The position numbers were made by a program, and so were the translations under genes. Shown piece after piece: positions 33,925-46,157 of a DNA stretch of 64,000 nt. The notes under the pieces are model-generated. The model had not been told where the DNA came from, searched no databases, and saw nothing but the letters and a program-made list of their open reading frames with translations. The first letter of the stretch is position 1; each line of letters opens with the position of its first letter. The stretch covers positions 1,736,001 through 1,800,000 of the forward strand of contig NC_091093.1 of the NCBI RefSeq assembly GCF_024713975.1, given 5' to 3'. Source of the stretch: Paralichthys olivaceus. Taxonomy: Eukaryota > Chordata > Actinopteri > Pleuronectiformes > Paralichthyidae.

Positions 33925-35606
33925 CAGAGCCCTTGCAGGGGGGGTGCCCCACACACGTGGATGGAATGAATCAATCAATCAATCAATAAATGACACTGCT
34001 AGCATAACATAGACAAGTTTTTGGCAGGGGCCGCGGGGCTCCCACGTAAACGCAAAGCAGAGGATGAAGCATCGCCCAAATGTGCAAAGCAAGTTCCTTC
34101 CAAGGCAAAGACAAGAAAATATGACGACACATATCTTGTCTTAAAGTGCTAGCTTGTGACAGCTTGAAGCCGAACAAGCTAAGACGCCACTTGGAGACAA
34201 AATATCCAGAGCACAAAGACAAGCCAGTAAACTGACGTGCTCAACAGTCTCTCTTTACTAAAGCTGCATCCATGCCGGCAAATGCTCAACTTGCCTCATA
34301 TAAAGTTGCTTACCGAGTAGCACAGTGTAAAAAGCCGCACACAATAGCGGAGGAATTAATACTTCCCTGTGCCACGGACATGGTTTCAACTATGCTTGAT
34401 GACACTGCGGCCAGCAAACTAAGGGCTATTCCTCTGTCCAACAACACCATTGGCAGGCGCATTTATGACATGTCAAAGGACATAGAGGAGCAGCTTAATG
34501 ACAAGGTGCGTGATAGCCGCTTTTCTCTTCAGATGGATCAAGTCACTGACAGTAACAAAGACTGTTTATTGATTACTTACGTCAGATTCATAGATGGAGA
34601 TGACATGAGGGAGGAATTGCTTTTTTGCAAACAAGTTACCGACAGAGCCACAGCAGAAGAACTGTTTAAAATCACTGACTCTTACTTGAAAGACACCAAC
34701 CTGAAATGGGATGACTGTGTGGGGATCTGCACAGACGGGGCGCAGGCTATAGCTGGAAGCCTGGGAAACGGGCAGGGCTGCAAGCGCTCATCAAGCTCGT
34801 GTCCCCCAATGTGCTGTGGACGCACTGCATGATACACCGTGAAGCACTGAGATCTAAACAGCTGAGTCCCGAGCTTAATGATGTAATGACCGACGTCATT
34901 GCCACCGTCAACTACATCAAAACACGACCTGGATTCATTTGAGAACCTAAAATCATTCATTGAAGAAAACAAACTGCAGAACACAGTGATCCCATGCATG
35001 AAAGCACACATCTCTGCCCTTCAGAAACATTTCCAGAAAAATTTCCTGATGCAGGATCCCAAAGAATATGATTGGACCTGTGACCCCTTCAGTGCAACAC
35101 CACCTGCCGACTTCAGCACATCAGAGGAGGAACAGTTCATTGATGTCACCTCTGATTCAACAATGATGCTGCAGTTTCAGTCAAAGACACTGGCAGCATT
35201 TTGGATTGGAGTGGAGAAAGATTACCCACTGCTAAATAAGAGAGCCCTGGCCATACTTCTTCCTTTTGCCACATCCTACCTATGTGAGATAGGTTTTTCT
35301 GCTGTGGCCCCAATCAAGACAAAATACAAATCAAAGCTGGACATTGAAAATGAACTCAGAGTGGCAATCTCAAAACTGCAATCCAGATTTGTGAAGATCT
35401 GCAGCATGAAGCAGGCCCACACCAGTCAGGTGTTATTTTTGCACAACAAAACTTTAGGTTTTAGTTTTTTCCTCTCAGGGAGTTGGTCATGTTTTAAAAC
35501 CCATTTTTGCAGAGAGGTAATTTTTGAAAAATGCATTGATAGCGATGTTGAATATTAAAAAAAGTGGCTCAAGAGGGGCCCAGCAGAGAAAGTTTGGGAA
35601 CCACTG
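33925..35606 (+). mobile_element. hAT transposon inserted in the Ty3/gypsy relic, with 8-bp target duplication
   Basis: gattatcg at 33917-33924 repeats at 35607-35614, exactly bordering a 1682-bp insert that begins cagagccc and ends gggaaccactg. The ends share only CAG/CTG, so the inverted repeats have decayed or the left end is rearranged. The right end is typical of Charlie-like hAT elements. Confidence 0.88.
34272..35430 (+). pseudogene. hAT transposase remnant (ZBED5/SCAND3-like)
   Basis: 34272-34832 encodes the first part of the core (YKVAYRVAQCKKPHTIAEEL, then IYDMSKDIEEQL and FSLQMDQVTDSNKDCLLIT). A frameshift near 34775 moves the next piece (LWTHCMIHREALRSKQLSPE) to another frame. 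A deletion then joins to 34899-35430, which carries the C-terminal region (LLPFATSYLCEIGFSAVAPI, then YKSKLDIENELRVAISKLQ). It is clearly inactive. Confidence 0.82.
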
Positions 35607-36279
35607 GATTATCGTTTGTTAAATAAGAAAACTGTACCAGACACCCGCTGCCCCTTGTGTATTTTTCCACCTGGGCTACAACAGGCACATGAAAACCTAG
35701 ATCAGAAGACTGATACCTGTGACTCTGATGATGACTCAGATGGAGGACATTGGTTGAGAGTACCAATAGGCTGGGTTGAGACAAAAGCCTGTGATACTAC
35801 TAAAAAAAGAGACAACCAACAAAGGACCCTTCCAGAACCCGAAACATGGTTCACTCCTGAGAGAATACTCACTCCTTCACGAAAACCTGAGCAGAGTTCA
35901 GCATGAGACTCTACAGGGAGAGTCAACTGAGGAGACCTCATGCAGTGCTTAAATTTTTGACTGGAGAACAAGAGAAGGGACAGGTGCAAAAGCAACCCCA
36001 GCATGAGCCCATGTTGTTGAGGGAGACTCCAGATTTGGGACAACCGAGACAGCTAAGGGATGGACTTGTCACTCCAGATGAAACTGAACTGCACGTACCT
36101 CCATCTGATGATGAGCCAGAGTTGCCTATACATGGAAGTCTGGAGGAGCAAATGTTGGATCCTCAGTCTGACCTGCCTGTCCCACTCAGAAGATCCACCA
36201 GACAAAGGCGACCAGGCCAGAGGTTAACTTACTCATCCTTGACCATGAAGCATACCAATCATACCCCACAGTAAACAGT

Positions 36280-37835
36280 CTTGATACTTACCTCACTCAA
36301 AAACACCCCTCTTATACAGTATATCTACCCAACTATCCTTATCCAATACACTATCATTAGGAAAGGGTTAGCAGAGCAGGCGCTTAGTCCACAGGATAAA
36401 AAATTGTAGGATGTGAGATTTAGTTTTATAAAAGTTTTATATGTTGGTAACATTTTCAGTTTGCAAATTGGACATGTATGTTTGGATCGGTGGCACCCCT
36501 AAAATAGGGTTACCACAATTGTGGTAATTAAACATTAATGTGATTATTTTTGGAAATAATTGTGTGTCGATATTTTGCACACAATGCAGTCAATGGATGG
36601 GGGCAGAAGTTTTGTCCACTCTCAGGTTCCTTGGGGGTGGGGTCTTGTACTGCAGCGCGCATTTTCCCTGTCCTCAGAAGCAATCTGGGAGAAAAAGGGG
36701 AACAAGGTGTCCTCATTGCTCTGCATTTACCTGCTTTTTACAGGTTTCATACAGTGGTTGTCAGCCTTGTAACACTGGCCCTGAATATGTCCTGGACTCA
36801 CATCACTCTTCTGCTCGGTCTTGCTAGCAATATTTTGCACCTCAAAACCATTGTCATCAAGTGTCAGTCTCTGTCTTTTTTGGCTCTTATATCAGACTCC
36901 GTGTTCCCAGTTTGTATAAATTGAGCGCACACTTCACAATGTAGGGCAGGTTTGTCTGTTTTACCTGATTTCTATACCATCAACAACTCTGACATCAAAA
37001 ACTGAATGTTATCATGATCTCATGCCAAGTCTGCATATCATAACACACCATTCATTGGTCATCACATTTTCATTTACTGTGTTTAAGTAGTATAGTGTGT
37101 TTATACCTTTGCTTAGTTACAGGACGTCTTTGCCTTGTTTGCAGATCACACTCACTCCACAGGCAGTAGCTGCTTTCTCACAGAAGATGTCAAGCAGGCA
37201 TGAGAGGATGTACACCTCTTCAGCGTCATTGTGGCTTTGTCCTCTGCTGTTGATTAAGCAAACCTTTGGCATCTCCACTATTGGCTCCGTGATTCAATCA
37301 GCCAACTCCCCGCAGTCTGGAACTTGAAATTGAACTTCCTTAATTTGCAATATTCATGATGATATGCAAAGTTGCTGCTCAACTCTTCAGAAACTTTTGT
37401 GCATCATCTTATTGTCATTTGTGTCCTCTTAGATCACATCTGAAGCTATAACTGCACTCTCAGGCCCAGAGTCACTTGACCCTGCCAAAGGGCATCTTGT
37501 GGGTGGCTGCACTTGCACCTTCATGACGTTTTCAGCGGATGCTGTTTAAATTTTTTCTGGCCACTGTCCAATGCTTCTCACATCACCAGCAACACATTTT
37601 CTAAATCTAAAAACTGGATAAGCTCAGCATGTGCCTCAGCATTTTTCTCTTCAACATCTGCCAATTCTTCTTCCTTCGACGCTGTGAACCATAGAATTAC
37701 TTGCAAAGCTTTCAATGTTCAACTTCTCCCCTAATGTTATTAAATGGATGCAGTATTTGTCTCTCATAGGGCGTAACAGGATGTGACATCCTCTGCCCTT
37801 AACCCCCAACAAGAGTAAGGAAAAACTACTAGAAA
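36280..37835. other. Intergenic stretch after the Ty3/gypsy relic
   Basis: 36400-36750 could be an LTR, because it directly follows the pol end. 37097-37740 has open frames without recognised domains. No gene is supported. Confidence 0.4.
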
Positions 37836-37839
37836 AAAA

Positions 37840-38640
37840 CTTTTAACATGGGAACAAGAACAAAGAAACCTCAGAGAGAGAGAGAAATGTTAGGGATCTC
37901 TCTCCCAGGACAGACAGAAGTGCAATAGATACCAAGTGCAACATCAGAAAAATAAGAGTAATTACAGCATTGGTTACAGTAAATAGTTTGTAGCATGATG
38001 GAAGGTAAATTAATTGAGGAGTTATTGCCAGTAATGGTCGAGTATCTGAGGAGACATATTGTATATCGAGCAGTCTTGTTGTAGTCATACCTTGATCATG
38101 TTCCACCACTACAATCAGATGCCAGCACAATACAGGATCCGCGATTACCATCAAGATCAGCCACCATTATGAACATGACCTCTGATTTGCGATCCACCAT
38201 CATAATCCATGATGTGGCCGCAGTCGTGGCCCTGGATCTGCGAGCAATAAGGCACAGGGACTCCGGGGAAGAAGTCAAGTCAGTATCATGTATTGATGAG
38301 ACAATAATTTATTTGATGTGATAAAGAGGGGGAAGAAAAAAGAGAAGCTCCGTGTGTCATGCGTCCCTTGACATTCTAGACCTATAGCAGCATAACTAAG
38401 AGAAGGTTGAAGACAAGCCTTGACCAGCTTTAACTACAAGCTTTATCATAAAGGAAGGTGTTAAACCTACTCCTAAATGTAGAGAGGGTGTCTGCCTCCC
38501 GAACGGAAACTGGGAGATGATTCCACAGGAGAGGAGCTTGATGGCTCCTACTCTACTTTTAGAGACTTTAGGGACAACATGGAAACCTGAATTCTGGGAG
38601 CGCAGTGCTCTAGTAGGGTGATATGGTACTATGCGCTGTA
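37840..38640 (+). repeat. Dispersed fish repeat, family R2 (large copy)
   Basis: About 800 bp with ggatctctctcccaggacag, tgcaatagataccaagtgca, gatccaccatcataatccat and tagacctatagcagcataac. The block tctagacctatagcagcata is the reverse of tatgctgctataggtctaga at 10242-10261, which ties this copy to the one at 10050-10706. Confidence 0.75.
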
Positions 38641-39330
38641 TGGTCTGGCGCTGACATTCAAATGTATGCAGATGACACTGTCATTTATCTGCATGCAGTA
38701 ACCAAACAACAAGCGGCATGTAAGCTTACAACAGATAATCCTACACCCAATGTTTATATCGCAGGGGAAGTGTTGGCTGTTTTATCTGATCATAAATATC
38801 TTGGGATAACACTTAGTACTAATCAAAAATCAGATTAAGATGGTCATAAATGTCATGAAGTTCAATTTGTCAACTTTGCGCCATATTAGAAGTCTTTTTA
38901 CCAAGGTGGCAACACTTTAGTTCAATGCTATGATTAAACATGATACACTAAAACTGTACAGTCAATATACAGTCAGGCCATTAAGAAACTTGACAGGAAG
39001 CCAGATAGACACCACTATTTTCATTGCTTAAGAAAACATAATTTACTGAGCTGGGACAATATCATAGATGTGTCTTGTGTATAAGGTTCTTCACCAATTA
39101 TCTCCTCCCCATCTCCTGCCTCTTATCAAGCAGAAAACCACTAATGATATACTAGGTCAGTGGTAAGAGGGGATTGAATAATACCAATGAGGAGGACTAA
39201 CTTTCACAGTTAGCAGCTCACACTCATAAAATCTACCAACATCCATCAGAGACTGTTGTACATTTCGTTCATTAAAATTCTATTTAAAATCATGGTTGAA
39301 AGAAAATCAAGTGTGTGACCATACTCTGTA
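38640..39330 (+). mobile_element. L2/Rex-type LINE reverse transcriptase fragment
   Basis: 38650-38840 reads IQMYADDTVIYLHAVTKQQA with the catalytic YADD, then HKYLGITLSTNQKS. Later frames continue as the C-terminal tail with LDRKPDRHHYFHCLRKHNLL near 38990-39050. Stops and frameshifts make it dead. Confidence 0.78.
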
Positions 39331-39584
39331 GATGTAAGTAGCCTGAGCGTGCTTTTTTGTTTTATGTGTTATATCTTATTGTCCTGTTTTCAAACATTTT
39401 GTGTTCTTAAGTATGTAAGTCTTAAATTGTTATTTGTCCTATGTAGATGTTTTCACACCTACAGTTGAAAATTAGCCAAGATGGCTAAACTGGCTCAGTT
39501 ACAAAATGTTTATCAATGTACATTGTCCCTGTAATTTTACACCTAATAAATAAATTCAATAAATTCATACAGTGCATGTATTAT

Positions 39585-39705
39585 ACAGTACACTTTATCT
39601 ATGAGGGGCAATTCTGTATCTTGCCCAAGGAAATTTCGGCATGCAGATGGAGAGAACTGGGATTGAACCATCTGGTTAGAAGACCTCAGCCACAGCTGCC
39701 CATAT
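39585..39705 (+). repeat. R1 repeat, 3' half
   Basis: gtatcttgcccaaggaaatt, ggcatgcagatggagagaac and cctcagccacagctgccc match the second half of the copy at 23138-23414. The following kilobase up to the astacin D promoter has no gene. Confidence 0.75.
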
Positions 39706-40562
39706 CACAAATCACAGTTTGTCTGATAGGGCTTAGCAATGTGTGTCCTTGTTACATTTTCTGTGGGTTTATGTGTTTTGCTAATCTATTAAAACATTTT
39801 TAAATATAACTTTTTTAATGTATTTTTTAAAGACTGATTCCATATTTTAAAGTAAACATATTTAAATTAATATATTCATTAAAGAAAAAAGACACACTAC
39901 ATTGCTTTTGTAATTTATTAGATTTATTATTTCAGTATTCTGAGGAAAGCTTTCATTAAAAGAGGTGTGCAGCAGTAGTGAGATGCTTTCTGACACCTTC
40001 AAACACATGTAAACACATGAAATGGAATTTATAAATAGTAAGTAAATTTGTATTTTTACTTTACTTTATTTGTTTCCTGTTCCAATGATAATGAATCCAA
40101 CTCCCCCACCACTCTATTCTTTCTTTGGGGTACAACTGGACCAATTTAAGATACAATACAACATGTGTGTACACCCCCGTTTACATATTTTGTTAATTTT
40201 CAATTTTTTGTACACAGGGGATGACTCTTCTGACAACAGTTTTCCTTCAACTCTGACCCAGACTGTCACCCATAAAGAAAATATTTTTACAGTTTACTTT
40301 GAAGGAACTTGACATTATACCCAGCCAAAACCTTCATGTTGAACAGATCTCAACACCAACATCAGAGATAGACATTTTTTACAGATTTAGAACTACTACG
40401 TACTGAGTACTGAATACTGAGAAAGGCCATACTATGTTCACACTGCTCGCACACCAGATGCAGTGTTTCACACAGGTTACAAGGACACAGACATTTCCAT
40501 TTTCAGTGATAAAGGGGTGCTGTTGTGTTTGCACATTTTGTTTACTTGTTCTACCTGAACAG

Positions 40563-40614
40563 TATAAAAACTGTCACTTTGTGACAGTAGGACACTGATT
40601 GTTCAGGTTCTCAG
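40563..40614 (+). promoter_or_regulatory. TATA box and leader exon of astacin D
   Basis: TATAAAAA at 40563-40570. A leader exon ends at 40614 (TCAG|GTAAGA) and is spliced to an acceptor at 40777 (ATCATAG), 13 bp before the ATG. The same leader-intron plan is used by A and B. Confidence 0.72.
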
Positions 40615-40790
40615 GTAAGACTCACACACCTTCCATACCACCACACATTATATTACAATAAGAGTAATAGAACCAGGATTAATGGATTGTTTGTTTTACT
40701 TTTCTGTTGTAGATTTATGAATTATACTTTGTCTTTCTGTACCATCTTCACCTCCTTTTTCTTTGTGGTTATCATAGGTCTGTTGCAAGC

Positions 40791-43700
40791 ATGTTGGTTT
40801 TCTCTTGGTCTCTTTTGGCCTTGCTGCTTGTGTCCTCCTCCTCGGCTGAGGTAGAAAACATCACAAACCACCTCATCTAACCAACATATCACATTTGTCA
40901 GAAACAAAATCAGTATCAACACAGGCAAAAAGGCCTGAAATTATTGTGAAATTGCCCATATGAAACAAAATGTATTTATTTATTTCACGGTTATTGTTAT
41001 TATTATTTTTCTAACATTAAGTTCAATTTATAACAGATTAATATAATGCGTACATATATTTATGCTAACAACTGCTTCACATTTCCATGTGTCAGGATTG
41101 TATTTTCATTAATTGACACCAAAGCAATTCAAAGATGTTTCGGCCACTTTAGCGGCAGATAAAGATAAAACAAAGTTTCATGAAATCATACAGAGGAGAG
41201 CCTATGTTAAATTCTTCTTTTGTGAATGTGCTTCTTCAACATTTTGCTTTTTCATGTCTTTCTGGGCAAGCACAGGATGGTAAGTCACTCATATTTCATT
41301 CAGCCTATATATTTAGAATTATTATGCGTACAGTTCATACAATATCACATACAATGTGTTGTGCAGAGGTTGCTACCATGGAGGAGGACACATCCAGGGA
41401 ACTGTCTGTTGGTGAACTGCTGGAGAGAGCTAACAGAGACCGCAGTGAGAACATATTTCCCTAAACTTAACTTGTGATTCTGTTCAGTCCCATGGTCAGC
41501 ACTTCACCATGCCATAGTCACAATATTGAAGACAAACACATAAAGAAATGCTATCATCATATTTCATAGTGTGCTTAAAATTGTATACAGAACATAATGA
41601 AAGTTGGTCATCTGCACAACAACCTAACTGCGTTTCATGAAATAATTCATTAATTTCATATAAGATCCACAAACAGGCAGAGACACAATTGACCTGTAAA
41701 AGCTTAATGGCCATTCAGTCTGACAAAATAAAACAAAAATAAAACAACAAAGGAACCAAATGATTACATATGTTATTCTGTATGTATGTCAAACTCACCT
41801 CCAAAACCTGTGTTGGTTTTGCAGCCCCTGACTTTGATGAGCCCACCCTGATCGGAGGAGACATTGCTATCAAGTCTGAGGCTGACAGAAACGCTGACCC
41901 CTGCACCTCTAGGGGCTGCCTTTGGGAAAAGTGGAGTGATGGGAAGGTCTACATCCCATACTACATTGCCAATCACTTCTGTAAGCCTCAATAGTTTTAA
42001 TATTTTTATATACATTTTACTCACTTATTTGAGTGAGTAAAATGTATCTTTAGCATTTACTCCAACTGTCTACAACATCAAAACCACTGACAGCTAAAGT
42101 GAATAACTTTGATTGTCTCATTACAACGCCATTTGTCAGGTGGTGGGACGTATTTGGCAGCAAACAAACAGTCAGTTCTTGAGGTTAATTTGATAGAAGC
42201 AGGAAAAATAGGCAAACAAAACAATCATCTCTGATAAGGGCCATAACATGATTGTTTGACGACTGGGTCAGAGGTTCTAGAGCATCTCCAGAACAGCAGG
42301 TCCTGTGTGTCCAAGGAAGGATGTCAGTGGATCAGTGACAGGGTCACTGGCGCCCAAGGTTAATTTATAAACCATAGAGCAATGGATGGGCTGGTCTGAT
42401 GAATCATGTTGTCTGGTGGTTGGCTGGGGAATGGTGCAGGATGTAACTGGTGAAAAGATAACAGCAGGTGCACCATGGAAAGAGGTTTAGTCAGCAGAGG
42501 CAGTGTGGTGCTCAGGGTAAGACTCTACCTTTTGAAACACTGTTGAAACAAACAAATTCAACATTTTTATGGTGGATTAATGAAAGTGATCGCCTCCCAT
42601 ATTGCAAATGTTCCACTAAATCAAGCCCCCTTCAGACACTATTTTGCAGAGGCTCCATCACTGCATCAAGGGTTTACTGCCAACCAAGCTGATTGTACAA
42701 ACCAGAGGTGATGATGGGTGTAACCAGACCATTCTCCAGTACTGATGCAATGCTGTGGAAAGGGGGTCTGGCTATGCAAGATAGCTACACTGTTACAGAT
42801 CCTCTCAACCTGCCATCCCACCAGCCTCCCGTGAGAAGGCCATCATCACTCGTGGACTGGAGTCCTTTTCTTCAGTTTCCTGCATCCGTTTCAGACCCTA
42901 CCAGAACGGTGATCATGAATGGCTGAGCATTGAGTCCAGGAATGGGTAAGGCTCTGGCTCGGGCTTCACTACATAACTCCAAGGTTGAAAGGCATAATGA
43001 GGGGAAAAAATCGATTTTACCAGGTTGTTTCCTGTTAATTGCTTAAAACTTTTTTCTTATAACTGGCGCTTCTATTCCTGTAAGGGCTGTCAAATGTTCA
43101 GTGACTCATTCTGCTCTCAGGGTCCTATATATTCTATGAGTTACTGTCCAGCACACAAGGACCTTCGCTATCTATTTAATTCATAGATGCAGGCAAAGGT
43201 GGTTTTAAGTCCTTGACAACTGCTTGTCATCATGACTTTCCATGTTGACCTTCTAGTTACTGCCAACTCTGTTGTGTGGGTGTGGCACATATTCAGCGCC
43301 ACTGTAAATGCCAATTAATATCCACAACATTTCCTGCCATTGCTTTGTGTTTTTAGCAGCCACACGTAAATGTAAGGAATCAATGAGTTTTTGTATTTGC
43401 TTCAACAATTCACATCCTTAAAAAATGTGTGATATAACATCTGTCTTGAAGTTTCTGTGTTTCATCGTAGTCCTCCCTTTGACTAACTTTTAATTACAAA
43501 CATAAATTACAGAAAGTTCAGGCTTTTAGGTTTAATTGACCTGGGACCAACAATAGATACTTACTGATGTTTGCTGCATCTGTAGAACAAAAGGAGATTT
43601 TTTTTCATATTTTTTCCGATTATGTTTCCACAGCTGCTACTCATACGTAGGTCGTCAGGGTGGTGCTCAGACTGTGTCCCTGAGTCGTCAGGGTTGTCTG

Positions 43701-45567
43701 TACCACAGCACAGTCCAGCATGAGCTGCTCCACGCCCTCGGCTTCAACCATGAACAGACTCGCTCTGACAGAGACAGCTACATTAGGGTGTACTGGGAAA
43801 ACATCATTGATGGTAAGACATTTTAACTATAAAGTAGGCTATAACTTGTATGGAGGCAGAGCTGTTCTAGAGACAGACATACAGGAGCATTGTTTGAGCT
43901 AAACTTGACTGATTGGTGGAAACATTCTGAAAACAAATTTGTTATGTGAATGTTGAACAGTAAAACATTCAAACATATGTCTACTGACTTTGTCAAATAC
44001 TGGCACCTACACTACCTAAATTGCAACTTCCTTGTCATGACATAGACATAGACATAGAAACTGGGGTGTGTTATGCAGATAGTGGCTGATATAGCATTAT
44101 GCCTGTAGCCTACAGCAGAGATAAGGAGCAGACATGGAGGTCTGTTCACCACACTTGAATCTATTTCAACACTAAAGGATTCTATTTGCACTTTTAGTCT
44201 TCAGCCCCACCCAACCCTGAATCAACTATCATTAATTGAGGACATTTTTCAGACTTCACACAGCTCCCTCTCAGCACACCTGGAGTGATGTTTAATAGAA
44301 AAAGTGCTGCACTTTGATGTATAAATGAGTGAATGGCAGAAATGTATTGTACAGCATTTTGACTGATCGTCAAGACTGAAAATGTGCTATATAAATACAA
44401 ACCATTTACCATTAAACTGCAATTTTTTAGCCACTTTGAGTTTACAGTATGATTAACACATGGCAAAACCGCTGATTCTCTATTGTGCTCCTCAAAATCA
44501 CTGTACTTGTGTGATTTGACATATTTTCTATTATCCCTGCAGGCATGGCGTACAACTTTGATAAGATTAACACTCTTAACCAGGGAACCTCTTATGACTA
44601 CAACTCTGTCATGCAATATGAGAGGTATGAATAATTTCATTTTGTGTCATGAACTTTATTTGGTCTATCTATCTCTTTCATTTTATGCACCTAAAATAAT
44701 TAAAATCGTCAGACTTATCAGCGATTGTTCTTAACAGAGTAAGTTAACTTGCATCGTGGTGTCTATGATTCTCCAGGTACGCCTTCTCCAAGAACAACCG
44801 TCCCACTATGGTTCCAATTCCCAACAGCAATGTATCCCTTGGCCAGGCCACCCAGATGAGCAAGAATGACATTGACAGACTGAACAGGCTGTATAAGTGT
44901 TGTAAGTGTTCTGTGGTTTAGCTGGATGACAGACAAATGTAAAAATGAGACCCGAGAGACAGCGTCACAGTAATGCCACAAGAAAGTTTGTGACTGTTGG
45001 AATCACTCCTCCTCCCTTACTATATCACATTGATCCACAGTCCGCATTTGGTGCAGAAACAGTTTATTAATTTAGGCATATCTATCACAAGGCTTAAGCA
45101 GTCTGGATTTCATGAAAATCAAGTGGGAATCTTCTAAAGGCACAGTCCTTTTGGCATAGAAGTTAGTTTATATTACACTGTACTGTATACTGTACCTTGG
45201 TAGACAAGACAGAAATGCATCTTTGTGTTTAAAGGGGACACAGAAAGAGGTAAGATTGTACTGAAAGAACAAAAACTTTACTAGTGAATTTCTTGATTCT
45301 TTCAACTCAGGCTGTTGAGGCTCTACTTTAGCATGAAAGCCTATCCCCCATTACTTCAACCGAAAATAAAAAGAAGGGATCGCTACAGCCAGTATATCAG
45401 CAATGATTACAGGATAGGCTTGAGTATTTTAAGACAGACTTAGTCAAATGAACCTTTCCTTTAATGTTGAAGTCAACAAAACTAGAATATTAAGCACACA
45501 AACATGTATCAGTCCCACTTTTGCACATCCCTTCGTTCACCTAATAACATGCATTTCTTCTGCAGAA
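40791..45567 (+). CDS. Astacin gene D: six-cysteine astacin metalloprotease (hatching enzyme/nephrosin-like)
   Basis: Exons: 40791-40850 (signal peptide [20 protein letters not shown]), microexon 41276-41279, 41367-41444, 41825-41980, 42825-42945, 43634-43812, 44543-44624, 44777-44901 and 45566-45567. All have GT/AG borders and matching phases, giving about 268 residues. The propeptide carries LIGGDIA and the mature start is [10 protein letters not shown]. The zinc site is [19 protein letters not shown], the Met-turn [10 protein letters not shown] and the end LYKC. The stop TAA is split by the last intron (T|AA), as in B. Exon lengths 156, 121, 179, 82 and 125 equal those of B, so D and A/B are close paralogues. 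Without the microexon, an acceptor at 41368 would splice in frame directly from exon 2. No damage is seen; this is the most clearly intact member of the cluster. Confidence 0.92.
42135..42530 (+). mobile_element. Tc1/mariner-type transposon relic in astacin D intron
   Basis: Pieces in shifting frames resemble a fish Tc1-like transposase: an HTH-derived stretch from gacgactgggtcagag, then [11 protein letters not shown] around 42385, then the 3' part aggcagtgtggtgctcaggg. Internal deletions and stops throughout. The following 300 bp (42530-42820) are not recognised. Confidence 0.6.
44200..44417 (-). repeat. Partial R1 repeat in astacin D intron
   Basis: aaaatgtgctatataaatac and accatttaccattaa are the reverse of the R1 start; upstream parts are weakly preserved. 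Confidence 0.65.
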
Positions 45568-45663
45568 ACTGCAAGTGACCTTTGACCTGCTGCCTGGATG
45601 ACATCACAGCAGATGAAGGCAATGAGGACGTTGGGCAGATGGATGTTTGAGTGGTCCTGAAAC

Positions 45664-45669
45664 AATAAA
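45664..45669 (+). terminator. Polyadenylation signal of astacin D
   Basis: AATAAA about 97 bp after the split stop codon. The next 480 bp to the fadd stop hold no other feature that I can identify. Confidence 0.7.
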
Positions 45670-46157
45670 CTTGCATACTTCAGATCATAAATGTTGTTGG
45701 ACTGATTTGGTTAAGAATTCAAACACTAAAGATTCTTGGGATGTGAAGGCAGTTAGCCTGGCTCTGACAACAATTACGAAATGTGCTAAAGGTCACAGAT
45801 TTCAGTTTCATCTCGTCTATGATCCAGGAAAAACAGCACTTCACCATTGCTGTATTCTTTAATTAACAGACAGACTGATATGATTGGTGTTTATCTGTTG
45901 GTCTAACTCTCTGACTGAAAGCTAATAAGTGGATGTGGCACTGATGACATTCAATCTGAAAGTTTTATCCCACTTGTAGATAAAGTTTTAATTCAATATA
46001 ACATAAAAAGAAATGGTCAGACATAAAAAGCTGTTGTTATACATTTTATGACATCCAGAAAGTCAACTGATTCACCTCAACAATCATAATTTAATATATA
46101 ACTACAGTAGTAAATTTATATTTTTACAGAGTTTTGAGTCTTATCTGTTGAACCCAA

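Larger units (their letters stand above)
32690..36280 (+). mobile_element. Second Ty3/gypsy relic, split by a hAT insertion
   Basis: A 243-residue frame at 32975-33706 covers the protease/linker region, with MDRPLIGFNVLQQLVERQPD. The reverse transcriptase start follows in shifting frames, up to KKDGNLRLCIDYR at about 33924. The hAT element 33925-35606 interrupts there. The frame resumes with LLNKKTVPDTRC, the natural next residues of the domain. After a large deletion, 35700-36270 gives a pol C-terminal region ending in PLRRSTRQRRPGQRLTYSSL. No catalytic YxDD or complete integrase remains. LTRs were not delimited; 36400-36750 may be LTR sequence. Confidence 0.82.
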
